Source: Brumimicrobium salinarum
GTDB taxonomy: Bacteria > Bacteroidota > Bacteroidia > Flavobacteriales_D > Crocinitomicaceae
Length of the DNA: 64,000 nucleotides
NCBI RefSeq assembly: GCF_002844555.1
Contig: NZ_PJNI01000016.1
Span: forward strand, 1-64,000
Direction: 5' to 3'
The position numbers were made by a program, and so were the translations under genes. The notes under the pieces were generated by a model, which made no database searches, was not told the origin of the DNA, and saw only the letters and a program-made list of their open reading frames with translations. Every line of letters starts with the position of its first letter. The stretch's first letter is position 1. Of the stretch, positions 1-8,044 are shown in pieces.

Positions 1-513
1 GAATGGCGAAGCACTTGTATAAGAATAACATCCTGTTCTAGGTGTTGAATAGGAACTTTCAAAACCCGTATAACCCAACCATTTATTTCTAAACCATATA
101 GTGTCAGTTACTCCTTGACAATTAACGTTATTAATATCTAATTTCAACTCCCCATACGGCACCGCGTAAAAATCTGCATGCATGGTTTTGCCTTTATCTT
201 TGACGGGTAACTGACCAGGTAGGATTTCACCATTTTGATACCAGCCTATGTTGTAATAACCTTCTTTATATACTGAAAAGTCATATCCTGACTTTTTAAA
301 TTCTAAGACAAAATCTCCATTTGTGTCTGAAGTGGTCTCTCCTACTGGTTTTGCGCCTCCGGGCAATTCCCAAGTGTCTGCGCTAACAGCAATGGTAAAC
401 CCTTCTATTCCTTGGTTGGTAACGGGGTTTAAGACACGTCCTTTTAGTGTAACTTTTTTGTTGCAACCTATCAAAATAATAGTTGCTAAAATAAATAATA
501 ATAACTTTTTCAT
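1..513 (-). CDS. Carboxypeptidase-regulatory-like lipoprotein, copy 1 (partial)
   Basis: The reading frame is open from the ATG at 513 to the left window edge, so the C-terminus is missing. The N-terminus is a lipoprotein signal followed by a TLKGRV-type beta-sandwich start like the carboxypeptidase regulatory domain (a CarboxypepD_reg-like fold). Its first roughly 125 residues are nearly identical to copy 2 (560-1192), including the MHADFYAVPYGE segment, while the residues after that differ strongly. The start codon overlaps by four bases (ATGA) the stop of a relict T9SS sorting tail at 510-558. It is probably an outer-membrane-anchored surface or periplasmic protein. The ligand is unknown. 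The family call is moderate; the paralogy is seen directly. Confidence 0.7.
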   Translation of the reverse strand, partial: MKKLLLFILATIILIGCNKKVTLKGRVLNPVTNQGIEGFTIAVSADTWELPGGAKPVGETTSDTNGDFVLEFKKSGYDFSVYKEGYYNIGWYQNGEILPGQLPVKDKGKTMHADFYAVPYGELKLDINNVNCQGVTDTIWFRNKWLGYTGFESSYSTPRTGCYSYTSASPF

Positions 514-558
514 TTGATCAATAGTTTTCTGTTAAACACTCTTCCTCCTGAGGTGATT
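510..558 (-). pseudogene. Relict T9SS type A sorting tail B
   Basis: Read on the minus strand between copies 2 and 1, this stretch translates to KITSGGRVFNRKLLIK and then a stop. That matches the last strand of T9SS type A C-terminal sorting domains. No start or upstream domain remains, because the frame runs straight into the end of copy 2. Its TGA overlaps the ATG of copy 1. It looks like a leftover 3' gene end carried along in the tandem duplication. Confidence 0.6.
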
Positions 559-559
559 T

Positions 560-1192
560 TTAATAGTCAATATTATAAATTGCCTGCCCATTACCAGGAA
601 CGCTTAAAATATGAGAATAGGTATTGCTGACACCACTTCTTATTACCGTCCATTCCAATTTGTAGTCTCCACTCGGAACTTTTGCAAAAGCACCATAATT
701 ATCATAACAACCTGTAAAAGTAAAAGGTTGAAATACAGAGTTATTTGGGTCGAGCTGATAAATTCGTTTAAAGATCAAAGTATCTGTTGAACCACTACAA
801 TTAATATTATGCACACTTGTTTTTATTTCCCCATACGGCACCGCATAAAAATCTGCGTGCATGGTTTTGCCTTTATCATTGACGGGTAACTGACCAGGAA
901 GGATTTCACCATTTTGATACCAGCCTATGTTGTAATACCCTTCTTTATATACTGAAAAATCATATCCTGACTTTTTAAATTCTAAGACAAAATCTCCATT
1001 TGCGTTTGAAGTGGTTTCTCCTACTGGCTTTGCTCCTCCTGGCAATTCCCAAGTGTCTGCACTAACAGCAATGGTAAACCCTTCTATTCCTTGGTTGGTA
1101 ACGGGGTTTAATACACGTCCTTTTAGTGTAACTTTTTTGTTGCAAGAAATTAATACAATAGTTGCTAAAATAAATAATATTAGCTTTTTCAT
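560..1192 (-). CDS. Carboxypeptidase-regulatory-like lipoprotein, copy 2
   Basis: This is a 210-residue protein. Residues 1-18 form a lipoprotein signal with Cys at about residue 17 (VLISCNKK), so it should be lipidated and exported. Residues about 22-90 resemble a carboxypeptidase-regulatory-like beta-sandwich, and the C-terminal third has Cys residues and a divergent sequence. It is the middle member of three tandem paralogs. The DNA of its 5' part repeats in copy 1 with a 679-base offset. The start overlaps the stop of relict sorting tail A in an ATGA. Its function is unknown, and a cell-surface binding or structural role is only inference. Confidence 0.75.
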   Translation of the reverse strand: MKKLILFILATIVLISCNKKVTLKGRVLNPVTNQGIEGFTIAVSADTWELPGGAKPVGETTSNANGDFVLEFKKSGYDFSVYKEGYYNIGWYQNGEILPGQLPVNDKGKTMHADFYAVPYGEIKTSVHNINCSGSTDTLIFKRIYQLDPNNSVFQPFTFTGCYDNYGAFAKVPSGDYKLEWTVIRSGVSNTYSHILSVPGNGQAIYNIDY

Positions 1193-1305
1193 TTGACTAC
1201 TATTTTTTTGTTAAACACTCTTCCTTCGGAGGTGATTCTTATGATATAAATACCTGATTTCAAATCGCCAAGGTCAATCTCAATTGAAGTTTCCTGTCCC
1301 CCCAA
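1189..1305 (-). pseudogene. Relict T9SS type A sorting domain A
   Basis: Minus-strand translation after an in-frame stop gives a 38-residue open stretch that includes SIEIDLGDLKSGIYIIRITS and then EGRVFNKKIVVK before a TGA. This is a textbook end of a T9SS type A sorting domain (GxYxxxI followed by a basic final strand). There is no start codon or cargo domain, so it is a 3' gene remnant between copy 3 and copy 2. The TGA overlaps the ATG of copy 2. Confidence 0.7.
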
Positions 1306-1340
1306 TTAACTTCTAGAAGCATTGACCATTTCCTCGAATA

Positions 1341-1976
1341 TCAATAGTATATATTCCAAACTTCTGTTTCCCCAGCCCCTAAATAGATGCTATCCTTAAT
1401 CGTTGTTTCAATACCATTTCTTATAACCTTACCTTTATATTTATACCAACCCATAGGAGATTTATTCATATTTCCTATGTTATCAATACATCCCACATAG
1501 ATTGCAGGATTAGGTACATCATCATAATAGTCAGGTATAGAGTGTGTACGAAAAATACTCAAAGTATCACTCTGATTGAAACAATTTATGTTTTTAACAT
1601 TTATCTGTAACTCCCCATAAGGCACTGCGTAAAAATCTGCATGCATGTTTTCGCCTTGTTGGACAGGTAAATAATATCCATTTTGAATTTCACCATTTTG
1701 ATACCAACCGATGTTGTGATAATTACCTGTAGACACTCCAATACTTGAGGCAGATTTTTTAAATTTTAAAAGAAAATCCCCATTTGTATCTGACGTGGTT
1801 TGTTCAACTGTTTTATATCCTCCCGGTAATTCCATGGTTATTTTACTTGCTGAAATGGTTGCTCCTGCAATACCTTCACCAGTTATGGGATTCATAACCC
1901 GTCCTTTCAAAGTGGTTTTTCTGTTGCAAGACATTAAAACAATAACTACTAAAATAAATAATATTAACTTTTTCAT
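1341..1976 (-). CDS. Carboxypeptidase-regulatory-like lipoprotein, copy 3
   Basis: This is a 211-residue lipoprotein, the most divergent of the tandem trio. It has the signal MKKLILFILVVIVLMSC with lipobox Cys at residue 17, the TLKGRV beta-sandwich start, and the shared MHADFYAVPYGE segment near residue 120. I chose the ATG at 1976 because its N-terminus aligns with copies 1 and 2. The frame is open further upstream to 2051, but that extension has no signal peptide and looks like a fragment of another gene. Codon use resembles the neighbours. Function is unknown. Confidence 0.72.
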   Translation of the reverse strand: MKKLILFILVVIVLMSCNRKTTLKGRVMNPITGEGIAGATISASKITMELPGGYKTVEQTTSDTNGDFLLKFKKSASSIGVSTGNYHNIGWYQNGEIQNGYYLPVQQGENMHADFYAVPYGELQINVKNINCFNQSDTLSIFRTHSIPDYYDDVPNPAIYVGCIDNIGNMNKSPMGWYKYKGKVIRNGIETTIKDSIYLGAGETEVWNIYY

Positions 1977-2051
1977 AAGGCTATGATTTTTTGAGTTTCC
2001 GTGTGTATTCCATTTAGGATTGGCTTGTGAAAAGCCTGCATTGCTGTTCAT
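1977..2051 (-). pseudogene. Possible N-terminal fragment of a T9SS or adhesin-type gene
   Basis: The in-frame extension upstream of copy 3 encodes NAGFSQANPKWNTHGNS. This resembles the region just after the signal peptide in many large Flavobacteriia surface proteins (patterns such as xWNxxGN). It has no signal peptide and an upstream stop. With the sorting-domain relics at 510-558 and 1189-1305, it suggests the lipoprotein genes sit in the remains of a surface-protein gene. This is recognised by pattern memory only. Confidence 0.35.
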
Positions 2052-2309
2052 AAAAATGGCGGTTTATAGCACGAGAGCTAATCGTTTAAGGGTTGGCATG
2101 TATGCGTGTTTCATAATAGTTGGTTTTTTAGTTTAAAGTAAATATAAAGCCATTTGTATTTAAAAACCAAATATTTAACAAATTAGACTTAAAGAGAAAA
2201 CAGTTCGACCATAGAATATAGCGGTCAGAAAAAGAGGGAAATAATACATTTAAGTGATTTAAATCTGTTAACTCATTTTGGTTTCAATCCTAATAATTTA
2301 AAAAAATAC
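2052..2309. other. Intergenic stretch with no recognised feature
   Basis: This AT-rich gap lies between divergent copy 3 and padR. I see no RNA gene or clear repeat. The minus-strand promoter of the lipoprotein genes may lie here, but I could not place it. Confidence 0.5.
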
Positions 2310-2351
2310 AGTACCATGCATTACCTAGTACTATATAATTACTTATATTTG
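2310..2351 (+). promoter_or_regulatory. padR promoter with candidate PadR operator
   Basis: An imperfect 23-base palindrome at 2310-2332 has AGTAC and GTACT outer half-sites. It is followed 11 bases later by TATATTTG at 2344-2351, a match to the Bacteroidota -7 element TAnnTTTG. The palindrome covers the -33 position, as expected for a repressor site. Autorepression by the adjacent PadR is inferred from family behaviour. Confidence 0.5.
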
Positions 2352-2370
2352 TGAAAAAATTTATTGAAAT

Positions 2371-2703
2371 ATGAAGATAGAAAACACAAAAGCACAAATG
2401 AGAAAAGGTATTTTGGAGTATTGTGTTTTATCTATACTTTCAAATAAAGAATGTTATCCTTCGGAGATTATAGCAAGTCTCAAGGAAGTCGAACTAATAG
2501 TAGTGGAAGGAACGCTCTATCCATTATTGACAAGATTAAAAAATGCAAAACTACTGAATTATCGCTGGGAAGAATCAAATACGGGTCCACCAAGAAAGTA
2601 TTACGCCCTTACAAATGAAGGAATGAAGTTTTTAAAAGAATTAGAACAGACTTGGGGCATTTTAAAATTAGCAGTAGACAAATTAGAAAATAAAAACTTA
2701 TGA
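2371..2703 (+). CDS. PadR family transcriptional regulator
   Basis: This 110-residue protein is the usual length of a short PadR repressor. The winged helix-turn-helix runs about residues 14-90 and includes the family pattern EGTLYPLLTRLKNAKLL and then GPPRKYYALTNEG for the wing. A short C-terminal helix would form the dimer contact. Its last codons overlap the start of the PspC gene (ATGA at 2700), so the two are translationally coupled. PadR/PspC pairs are common in Bacteroidota and are thought to respond to envelope conditions. The signal here is unknown. The palindrome upstream suggests autoregulation. Confidence 0.9.
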   Translation: MKIENTKAQMRKGILEYCVLSILSNKECYPSEIIASLKEVELIVVEGTLYPLLTRLKNAKLLNYRWEESNTGPPRKYYALTNEGMKFLKELEQTWGILKLAVDKLENKNL

Positions 2704-4238
2704 AAAGAACAACGACAATAAATTTAGCTGGAATGGTTTACCATATTGAAGAGGAAGCATTTCAGATCTTAAAGCAGTATGTTACCGATATTAAAAAAGT
2801 TTTTTCAAAACAAGAAGGGGTAGAGGAAATGATTGCTGATATCGAATTAAGAATCGGTGAACTCTTTCAAGAACGTTTAAGTAAAAGCAAAGAAGTTATT
2901 ACAGAAAATGACGTAAAAGAAGTGATGACTATAATGGGTTCACCTCATCAATTTGATGAGGATTATGAGCCTGAACAAGATTCTGACTTCTACTATAATT
3001 CCACAGAAAATAAAAATAAAAAACAGTTATTTAGAGATACAGAAGAAGGTATGTTAGCTGGAGTCTCCGCAGGTTTAGGGCATTATTTCAATATTGATCC
3101 TGTAATAATTCGGGTACTTTGGATAATCCTTGTAATTATGGGAGGCTCTGGTGTTTTGGTTTATATTATTGCCTGGATTGCCATTCCTGAGGCAAAGACT
3201 ACAGCACAAAAACTTAAAATGTACGGTCAATCTGCTAATCTAGATAATTTTAAAGCCTTTGCTGATTCAGTAACCAAAGAGGCCAAAACAGGATTCAAAA
3301 GAGCATCAAATTCAGTTAAAAACACCTTTAAAAAAAAAGATAATACCTTCACAAAACTCGTAAGGGTCATTGCAAAAGTCTTTGGATTTATAATGTTCTT
3401 CGCTGGACTAATGGGAACTGTTGCTTTAGTGCTGATCTTTCTGACAGATTTGAGTTTTTTATTTTTTCAAAAGGAATTTCTAAACACAAATTTAGACGGA
3501 ATACTCAGCCTCTTCTTTGTTGATTCCATTTTGGCTATTTGGTTGATTTTTACAATTGTGCTCATCCCTACTTTATTCTTAATTATTGCCGGTGGAATGT
3601 TACTATTTAATCAAAAGCCCAAATCACGCGGTTTTATTCTAACCTTATTAATCATTTGGTTTATCGCTTTAGTTGGCTTGTCGTTTCTGGGCGTAAAGAC
3701 AGGTTTGGATTTTAAAGAAAGGTATCAAAAAGAAGAACAATTAATAATTGAGGATTCAATTCAGCGTTTAACGATTAATCTGCTTGACAATGATAATTTA
3801 ATCAACAAAATGAATGACTATGATTACGATTCACATTTTTCAGTCCAAAACAACCGTGTAACAATGCGACACACTCCTATTCATGTTCACCCTACAGAAG
3901 ATTCATTGTACCGTGTCATTATAAAAAAGAAAAGCAATGGCGCAACGATAAAAGAAGCGAAGCAACGCACAGAGAAAATAATATATAAATTTGAGAGAGA
4001 TGGTAAGGTATTAAATTTACAAAGTCATTTTTCATTTGCAAATGATCAAAAGATACGGGGGCAACAAATTCATGTACATATTTATGTGCCAATCGGGAAG
4101 CAATTACAGTTAAATGACAATTTAGATGAATATCCAATTACCATTCAATCAAAATCAAAGTTCCCGAGTGATTTGCTGGAGCAAGCAACAATTTGGCAAG
4201 CAACAGAAGAAGGAATGAAGGTTTTAAAAACGCTTTAA
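2700..4238 (+). CDS. PspC domain membrane protein
   Basis: This 512-residue protein has an N-terminal helical region (about 1-95) found in Bacteroidota PspC proteins. A PspC domain follows at about 105-168 with LFRDTEEGMLAGVSAGLGHY and a transmembrane helix ending in AWIAIPE. Three further membrane segments lie near 220-250, 270-305 and 315-335. The C-terminal part (about 345-512) is soluble and probably periplasmic. PspC proteins act in envelope-stress responses. Its four-base overlap with padR marks an operon, so PadR probably controls its amount. Confidence 0.85.
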   Translation: MKRTTTINLAGMVYHIEEEAFQILKQYVTDIKKVFSKQEGVEEMIADIELRIGELFQERLSKSKEVITENDVKEVMTIMGSPHQFDEDYEPEQDSDFYYNSTENKNKKQLFRDTEEGMLAGVSAGLGHYFNIDPVIIRVLWIILVIMGGSGVLVYIIAWIAIPEAKTTAQKLKMYGQSANLDNFKAFADSVTKEAKTGFKRASNSVKNTFKKKDNTFTKLVRVIAKVFGFIMFFAGLMGTVALVLIFLTDLSFLFFQKEFLNTNLDGILSLFFVDSILAIWLIFTIVLIPTLFLIIAGGMLLFNQKPKSRGFILTLLIIWFIALVGLSFLGVKTGLDFKERYQKEEQLIIEDSIQRLTINLLDNDNLINKMNDYDYDSHFSVQNNRVTMRHTPIHVHPTEDSLYRVIIKKKSNGATIKEAKQRTEKIIYKFERDGKVLNLQSHFSFANDQKIRGQQIHVHIYVPIGKQLQLNDNLDEYPITIQSKSKFPSDLLEQATIWQATEEGMKVLKTL

Positions 4239-4328
4239 AAAGGCAAGACTGCAGATTCATTTTTTTATATGGAGGATATACATCTACAAGTAAATCAACA
4301 AATAATTATCAGTTAAAACCGTCATTAC

Positions 4329-4946
4329 CTACTTTATAACATGCAAATATTCGGCGTTTTTTAATTGCCAAGGAATATCAGAAATATTTGTATTTCTAAT
4401 CACAATTCTACGCAAAGATGCGCAATGTTTTAACTCCCAAGGAAGCCTTGCTATTGGATTAGACGAAACATTCAAATAGACCAAGTGTGAAAGATACCTA
4501 AACTCCCAAGGTAGGTACTCTAGGTTGTTATTGCTGACATCAAGTTCTTGCAAGCTTTCCATATATCTAAATTCCCATGGCAATCTTTTAATATAATTAT
4601 ATGATATGTCCAGCTTTTTTAATTTCTTTAAATGCCTCATTTCCCATGGCAGAACGGTTAATTTGTTGTTTGAAAGAATTAAAACTTCCAGATTTTCAAG
4701 TTTTTTTATTTGCCATGGTAATCTGGAAAGGTTTTGATTACTTAGGTCTAGGACTACAACCTTTGAAGGATTTCTCAAAGCAAAATCAAGGTCTGTAAAA
4801 TAATGGTCATAATAAGAGTTGTTATATTGACTATTAAAATCATTATTGTTGTGATTACAATGATGGCGAGCATCACAACAGTAATTGAATTGACCAATTC
4901 CGATGAATGAAATTAGAGAAAAGCAGAATAGTAAAATTGTTTTCAT
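4329..4946 (-). CDS. Secreted leucine-rich-repeat protein with PW-signature repeats
   Basis: This 205-residue protein has a Sec signal peptide at about 1-18 (ends in GIGQ) and a short Asn/His-rich segment at about 23-48. About six 23-residue leucine-rich repeats then run to the end. Each follows the form LxxLxxLxLSxNxLxxLPWE, with LPW (once IPW) at the same repeat position. Typical bacterial LRRs vary after the Pro, so a fixed Trp at that position is notable. No sorting tail or membrane anchor is visible, so it is probably periplasmic or released. LRR arrays bind proteins; the partner is unknown. Confidence 0.8.
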   Translation of the reverse strand: MKTILLFCFSLISFIGIGQFNYCCDARHHCNHNNNDFNSQYNNSYYDHYFTDLDFALRNPSKVVVLDLSNQNLSRLPWQIKKLENLEVLILSNNKLTVLPWEMRHLKKLKKLDISYNYIKRLPWEFRYMESLQELDVSNNNLEYLPWEFRYLSHLVYLNVSSNPIARLPWELKHCASLRRIVIRNTNISDIPWQLKNAEYLHVIK

Positions 4947-5106
4947 ATTAAAGGTTTTTGCTCTGATTTACAAAATCGAGACCAAAAATATAAACGGAAT
5001 CAAATTTATGTTTCTGCCTGTAGTTTAGAGGAGTTCGAAATGTTGAACATTTTTTATTCAGATTGACAAATATTTATGCTTAATCCCCAAAAATTAGTCT
5101 TGATCC

Positions 5107-5319
5107 ACAAGATCCTTTTATATTTGAAAATTAAGATTTTCAAATATGATCAGGATGACAGTCGAGGGTGTTGGAAAGCAATCGAGAGAATAGAAGTAAG
5201 AACGATCTAGCGTTCTTACTTCTATTCTCTCGATTGAAATATACCCCTATTCTAATGTCATCCTGAAGTGAATTTCTCTTTTCAACTAGTTGGAAAGAGA
5301 AATTTGCGAAGGATCTTGT
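5107..5319. repeat. Nested-palindrome element (MITE- or REP-like)
   Basis: Five inverted repeats share this 213-base stretch. The outermost pair is ACAAGATCCTT (5107-5117) and its complement (5309-5319). A hairpin lies at 5120-5147 (12-base perfect arms). The pair CAGGATGACA (5151-5160) with its complement (5256-5265) encloses a central hairpin with 25-base perfect arms at 5180-5204 and 5211-5235 and a 6-base loop. A further hairpin lies at 5271-5304 (11-base arms). No open frame is convincing. It resembles small non-autonomous palindromic elements, and no transposase is in the window. Confidence 0.75.
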
Positions 5320-5456
5320 CAGTTAACCGTTTATTCACATGATTGACAGCTTAGATATATTTACCGGTAAAGTTTCCGATACGCATCTAGATTTAAACGA
5401 AATTGCTTATTGCGATTTAGTCTTAATCCAACAAAACCGAAATATTAGAATAGCAA

Positions 5457-5486
5457 AAAAGCACCTACATTTCTGTAAGTGCTTTT
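5457..5486 (-). terminator. Terminator after tRNA-Val
   Basis: AAAAGCACcTAC and GTAaGTGCTTTT pair around a 6-base loop, and the minus-strand transcript ends in a run of Us. It sits 9 bases past the 3' end of the tRNA. Confidence 0.7.
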
Positions 5487-5494
5487 CATTTAAG

Positions 5495-5569
5495 TGGGCC
5501 CTACTGGATTCGAACCAGTGACCCCCTGCTTGTAAGGCAGGTGCTCTAAACCAACTGAGCTAAGGGCCC
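5495..5569 (-). tRNA. tRNA-Val (UAC anticodon)
   Basis: The minus strand folds as a full cloverleaf. The acceptor stem is GGGCCC pairing with GGGCCC at the other end. The D arm contains AGCTCAGTTGGT, the anticodon stem-loop is CTGC-CTTACAA-GCAG with anticodon TAC, and the T arm contains GGTTCGAATCC. The discriminator is A and CCA is not encoded. TAC reads valine codons GUA and GUG. Confidence 0.93.
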
Positions 5570-5663
5570 TTTTTTAATTGTTTCTGGAGTTTCGTTTAAC
5601 CCCGTTGCGGGTGCAAATATACGTACAATATTTAAATCTAAAGCAACTTTTTAATAAAAAAAT

Positions 5664-6865
5664 TTAAATTATTTCTTCTAACAGAAAAAAACTCCCAAAA
5701 ACCAAAAGCATATCTTCTTTATTATTAAGTTTTTGCGCTGCTTCAAAGGCTTCTAAGGTGTCCGAAAAAAAATGTGATTTATTTTTTATCAGTTTTACTT
5801 TTTCCTTAAAAACATCAATTTTTGTTGAACGATTGTTTTTGAATTCCGTAAAAAAGTATTCCCATTCAAGCGGGAACAATTTTATAATTTGATCCAAATC
5901 TTTGTCATTTGAAGCGCCATATAGCACCCGTACATTTTTATCGAGGTATTTTTTTGAACATCCTCAATTAACCGTTCAATTCCCATTTCATTATGTGCGG
6001 CATCCATAATAATTAGCGGTGAAGTTGAATAAACTTGATTTCGGCCCAACAACCCTGTATTTTGATACAAGTTTTTAATTCCTTTCTTTTTAATAGTTGC
6101 TTTCTCTGGATAATCCTTCATAAAAATATCGACAGCTTTAAAAGCCAACCGCTGATTCTTCTCAAAAGTTGTTTCATTAGAATTTGGAGGAAGAAAATAA
6201 ATATTTGAATGTAATTTATTCGCTACTTCATTAAAAACCTTCTCCGTTTCACTTGTATATTCACCAACAATCACGGGAGTTTTTGTTTTAATGATACCTG
6301 CTTTTTCTTTAGCAATTTGAACCATATCATTTCCTAGTATTGCAACATGATCTAGTCCAATATTTGTAATGACAGATAATTCAGGTTGAATGACATTGGT
6401 TGCATCTAAACGTCCACCTAATCCGGTTTCTACAACAACTACATCACAGTTCTGTTTGTAGAAATGTGACAAAGCTAAAACCCATGTTATCTCAAAAAAA
6501 GAAGGAGAGAAATCGAACTGTGCTTCTTGAATTTTCTGAACAGCATTTACCACCTCTGTTTCAGATATCATTAATCCATTTACTCTTATTCTTTCCCTGA
6601 AGTCTTTAATATGTGGAGAAGTAAAAAGTCCTACTTTTAAATCTGCACTCTGCAATGTACTCGCTATTATAGAACAAGTTGTACCTTTCCCATTGGTACC
6701 TGCAACATGCACAAACCTCATTTCTTGAAGAGGAACTTTAAATAGCTTGATTAAAGATAAAGTGTTTTCTAATGTCGGTTTGTAGGCTTTATCTCCTACC
6801 TTTTGAAAAACGGGGAATTGATTGAATAACCATTCAATTTTTCTTCTATACTCTTGATTGTCCAT
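5664..6865 (-). CDS. folC: Folylpolyglutamate / dihydrofolate synthase, frameshifted
   Basis: FolC adds glutamates to folates, and in many bacteria also makes dihydrofolate from dihydropteroate. The main frame (5882-6865) has the Mur-ligase P-loop HVAGTNGKGTT near residue 55, VVVETGLGGRLDATN and ITNIGLDHVAILG. The C-terminal domain continues in another frame (5664 to about 5940) with LYGASNDKDLDQI. The two join if one A is added to the A5 run at 5935-5939, giving about 400 residues, the normal FolC length. This is probably a sequencing error, less likely a true mutation. It lies 1 base after the tonB-like gene in a minus-strand operon with exbBD. Confidence 0.85.
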
Positions 6866-6866
6866 A

Positions 6867-7589
6867 TTATCCAGGCTGAACAGTGACCGTATAAAAAGCT
6901 ACCTCATTTCTTGCTCCCGGCTTTTCTTCATACCGCACTTCTTTTTTAACCAAATCTATTATTTCATCAATTAAAAGTTGATTGTTTGAGGTAGTTGCAT
7001 TTCTTACTACATCTGCCCGAACGACTTTTCCTTGAGAATCGATTGTCAATTTCAAAGCAATCTGAACGCGTTCATCATTTTCTGTTGTTGGTTTAGATTG
7101 AATGTTTGTTTTTCTAATTCGGTCTCCAGCACCTCCTGTACCTTCTTCACCGTCTCCACTTCCAGGTCCTTGGTCATTTCCAAAGCCACCTCCTGAACCA
7201 TTTTCACCTGTGCCTCCATCTCCATTATTTGAAAATGGATTCGAAGCAGCTTCTTCTTGCTCAGATGAATTTTCACTTTCTGTATCACCAGTCCCAGAAG
7301 CGGTCTCCACTGGCGACTCTTCTTGAGTGGGTTGTTCTTGCGGGTTCTCATTTGGAGTAGGTGTAGGATTAACAGTTTCGCTTGGCGAACCACCACCTGC
7401 ATTATGTATTTCAAAATCTTCTATTCCACTCTCACTCATTGTTATCGGAATAGGAACAGTAACTTTGGGTGGATCTGGCTCACTGTATTTTATAAAAAAT
7501 AATAGGAAAAGAGTAACCAATAGGAACGCAATAGCTGCGACAATTCCTTTACGATTATCCGATTTTCTTACTACAGGTACTTTTGCCAT
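6867..7589 (-). CDS. TonB-like energy transducer
   Basis: This 240-residue protein has a short cytoplasmic N-terminus and one membrane helix at about 17-35. A long low-complexity linker rich in Pro, Glu, Ser and Gly follows (about 60-160). The C-terminal domain (about 165-240) has the TonB-C-like pattern LTIDSQGKVVRADVVRN. TonB carries proton-motive energy from ExbB/ExbD to outer-membrane receptors, and the exbD and exbB genes lie directly upstream with 12- and 8-base gaps. The linker is Gly-rich rather than the classical Pro-Lys type. A TolA-like role is possible. Confidence 0.8.
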   Translation of the reverse strand: MAKVPVVRKSDNRKGIVAAIAFLLVTLFLLFFIKYSEPDPPKVTVPIPITMSESGIEDFEIHNAGGGSPSETVNPTPTPNENPQEQPTQEESPVETASGTGDTESENSSEQEEAASNPFSNNGDGGTGENGSGGGFGNDQGPGSGDGEEGTGGAGDRIRKTNIQSKPTTENDERVQIALKLTIDSQGKVVRADVVRNATTSNNQLLIDEIIDLVKKEVRYEEKPGARNEVAFYTVTVQPG

Positions 7590-7601
7590 TGATAATAAAA
7601 A

Positions 7602-8036
7602 TTAATCGTATGCTAATACTGGTTTCCACCCTTTGGCTTTTGACAGTGCTAGAATTTGAAAAACAGCTTCGTAGCTTGCTTTTCTCGCTCCTGCAATTTT
7701 AACTTTCATTTCAGGTGTTTTTTCAACTTCTTGAATTAAAAAATCACGCATTTCATCATAGCTCACGCCGTCTGTTTTCACTCCAAATGGATTATTCGAA
7801 TTACTGGCGTCACTCAACATAATTTGATACAGATCATCTTCTGTAATAACTACAGTTGTCGTTGCATTCTCTTTTGAAGTATCCAATTTTTCAGTGGGCT
7901 GTGGCAATTCTACGGGCGTATTTTTCTCCGCCATGGTACTCATAATGATGAAAAACACCAACAATAAAAACACCAAGTCCGTCATGGAGGCCATACCTCC
8001 TTCAATTTTTACTTTATTTTGCGAACTAAATCCCAT
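7602..8036 (-). CDS. exbD: ExbD/TolR biopolymer transport protein
   Basis: This 144-residue protein is the normal ExbD length. It has a single membrane helix at about 20-36 preceded by the family segment GGMASMTDLVFLLLVFFII, whose Asp (near residue 21) is the conserved proton-path residue. A small periplasmic domain follows. It forms the inner-membrane motor with ExbB and drives the TonB-like protein encoded 12 bases downstream. It sits 8 bases after exbB, clearly in one operon. Confidence 0.92.
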   Translation of the reverse strand: MGFSSQNKVKIEGGMASMTDLVFLLLVFFIIMSTMAEKNTPVELPQPTEKLDTSKENATTTVVITEDDLYQIMLSDASNSNNPFGVKTDGVSYDEMRDFLIQEVEKTPEMKVKIAGARKASYEAVFQILALSKAKGWKPVLAYD

Positions 8037-8044
8037 GTTTTAAA

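Noticed and set aside
5339-5521. 60-residue plus-strand ORF
   Set aside because: It runs through the tRNA-Val terminator and into the tRNA gene and has no recognisable content.
7052-7414. 120-residue ORF inside the tonB-like gene
   Set aside because: It is a shifted-frame shadow of the low-complexity linker.
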